DNA from: Candidatus Woesearchaeota archaeon
GTDB taxonomy: Archaea; Nanobdellota; Nanobdellia; Woesearchaeales; UBA11576
Assembly: GCA_016219765.1 (NCBI GenBank)
Contig: JACRKM010000123.1
Span: 1 to 6,545, forward strand
DNA: 6,545 bases
Direction: 5' to 3'
Shown here: positions 6,110-6,545 of the stretch, piece by piece
How the letters are laid out: every line of letters begins with the position of its first letter
How positions within the stretch are numbered: the first letter of the stretch is position 1
Made by a program: the position numbers and the translations under genes
The notes under the pieces: model-generated
Database searches by the model: none
What the model saw: the letters and a program-made list of their open reading frames with translations, nothing else
What the model was told of the DNA's origin: nothing

Positions 6110-6194
6110 TCTGCCAATCAGATAATTATTCTGACTGTTATTATAAGTATCTGAAATCCTTTTTAATGGTCTGATAAGTGTTAATCCGCACTGA
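6110..6194. repeat. TCTGA pentamers at exact 20-bp spacing upstream of the AbrB gene
   Basis: TCTGA occurs at 6130, 6150 and 6170, with one-base variants TCTGC at 6110 and ACTGA at 6190, every start separated by exactly 20 bp. The bases between are A/T-rich but not conserved. The first interval also forms a near-palindrome, TCAGATAATTATTCTGA (6118-6134). Two helical turns of spacing would put all copies on one face of the DNA, as in operator arrays. Binding by the adjacent AbrB protein is an inference. Confidence 0.4.
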
Positions 6195-6210
6195 AAGTAT
6201 GAACACTACA

Positions 6211-6225
6211 TATTTAAAGGTTTGG
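6211..6225 (-). promoter_or_regulatory. BRE/TATA promoter facing the AbrB gene
   Basis: On the minus strand CCAAACC (BRE-like) is immediately followed by TTTAAATA. The predicted start is near 6188, giving an approximately 130-nt leader before the AbrB ATG at 6056, in which the phased TCTGA copies would lie. A weaker box (TTTATTCC, about 6081-6088) sits 28 nt from the ATG and could give a leaderless message instead. A five-T run at 6104-6108 on the minus strand might end a short leader RNA. Confidence 0.55.
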
Positions 6226-6325
6226 TTTGCTGATGATTTGCACAAGAAATCGTGTTTGCACAGAAAATAGGGTCTTAAAAACTCACCGTAGGGAAATAAT
6301 TTCGGGATAACACACTTTATCAACT

Positions 6326-6343
6326 AAACCAAACCTTTATAAA
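6326..6343 (+). promoter_or_regulatory. BRE/TATA promoter driving the right-hand structured RNA
   Basis: AAACCAAACC is followed directly by TTTATAAA, the strongest BRE/TATA match in the window together with that of abce1. The predicted start lies near 6366. The first 14 bases (6326-6339) are the exact inverse of 6215-6228, so this promoter is a mirror of the one facing AbrB, 97 bp away. No ORF follows it within the window. Confidence 0.68.
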
Positions 6344-6365
6344 CAACCTGCTTTCTTGATGGAAA

Positions 6366-6506
6366 ATTGAATATACCATTTAGAACACAAATACATGTTC
6401 TAAATGCGGGAAAACAGTAAACGAGCCTGAAAAGAAGAATTTTCAGTACGAGTTTATTTTGAATAAGCTCTCATTCTTGAAAATACTTCAGAAATAGGCT
6501 TTTTTT
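6366..6506 (+). ncRNA. Candidate structured non-coding RNA with four hairpins
   Basis: Downstream of the promoter at 6326-6343 four stem-loops follow one another. Hairpin 1 is CATTTAGAACA/TGTTCTAAATG, 11 bp perfect with 8-nt loop (6377-6406). Hairpin 2 is CTGAAAA/TTTTCAG, 7 bp with 6-nt loop (6427-6446). Hairpin 3 is GAGTTTATT/AATAAGCTC, 9 bp with one G-U pair and 3-nt loop (6450-6470). Hairpin 4 is 7 bp with one bulged T (6474-6493). Seven T's at 6500-6506 would terminate it. The product would be about 140 nt. There is no ORF longer than eight codons. It does not resemble tRNA, 5S rRNA, SRP RNA or RNase P RNA, and I see no convincing C/D box set. Hairpin 1 could instead be a protein-binding palindrome, and the whole could be the leader of a gene beyond the window. 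Confidence 0.48.
6500..6506 (+). terminator. T-run terminator of the candidate RNA
   Basis: Seven consecutive T's follow the fourth hairpin after six bases. This is long enough for archaeal intrinsic termination and matches the seven-T run after abce1. Confidence 0.5.
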
Positions 6507-6545
6507 CAGAATAAGGCAAAATATGTCTTTATTATGTTAAAGAGA

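Larger units (their letters stand above)
6057..6545. other. 489-nt non-coding region: divergent promoters, phased repeats, structured RNA candidate
   Basis: No convincing coding region exists here on either strand. Plus-strand ATGs at 6359, 6394, 6403 and 6523 each open frames of fewer than ten codons. The region is much richer in A/T than the genes beside it. It contains the upstream region of the AbrB gene, a divergent promoter pair, direct copies of TTTGCACA (6237-6244 and 6255-6262) between the promoters, and the hairpin-rich segment listed separately. Bases 6507-6545, after the T-run, show nothing recognisable. Confidence 0.7.

Noticed and set aside
6231..6237. TGATGAT resembling a box C of a C/D small RNA
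   Set aside because: No properly spaced D box with paired terminal stem or C'/D' boxes is seen, and it lies upstream of the predicted start site.
6141..6323. 60-codon minus-strand ORF in the right-hand intergenic region
   Set aside because: It runs across the BRE/TATA promoter and the phased TCTGA copies, has low-complexity A/T-driven composition and no recognisable domain.

Overview
The window looks like a piece of an archaeal chromosome, quite possibly from a small-genome DPANN-type lineage. Evidence for Archaea: an ABCE1/Rli1 ribosome-recycling ATPase, a DUF99 protein, an archaeal-type tRNA m1A methyltransferase, a tRNA gene without an encoded CCA end, TATA-type promoters placed 25-28 nt upstream of start codons (mostly leaderless messages), and T-run terminators without a GC-rich stem. 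The DPANN suggestion rests mainly on a membrane protein with repeated 'GF/S-EE-I-x-x-AL-...-GW' helical motifs, a pattern I associate with those genomes; this part is inference.

Layout. On the left, positions 19-266, a tRNA-Thr(CGU) and a 51-residue zinc-ribbon protein lie on the minus strand. They are divergent from the large abce1 gene (353-2107, plus). The shared spacer holds two TATA-like boxes. abce1 runs convergently, 7 nt away, into a minus-strand HIT-family protein (2115-2672). Upstream of that gene is a roughly 180-bp structure with imperfect inverted repeats bounded by a 13-bp direct repeat (2717-2896), which looks like a small non-autonomous insertion.

Positions 2892-4928 hold a tightly spaced minus-strand cluster, in transcription order tRNA m1A57/58 methyltransferase (trmI), DUF99 protein, and a second HIT protein whose third HIT histidine is an asparagine. 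Positions 5005-6056 hold a second minus-strand operon: a SpoVT/AbrB DNA-binding protein whose stop codon overlaps (ATGA) the start of a two-transmembrane protein.

The last ~490 nt (6057-6545) have no credible coding region but are not featureless. There is a divergent pair of BRE/TATA promoters within a perfect 14-bp inverted repeat, a TCTGA pentamer recurring at exactly 20-bp intervals upstream of the AbrB gene, and a stretch of four consecutive hairpins ending in seven T's. The last is best read as a candidate ~140-nt non-coding RNA and is the most likely undescribed element here.

Functionally most of the window concerns translation and RNA: a tRNA with an unusual elbow, the enzyme expected to methylate its T-loop, ribosome splitting by ABCE1, and nucleotide-handling HIT proteins. 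The AbrB/membrane-protein pair is of unknown role.
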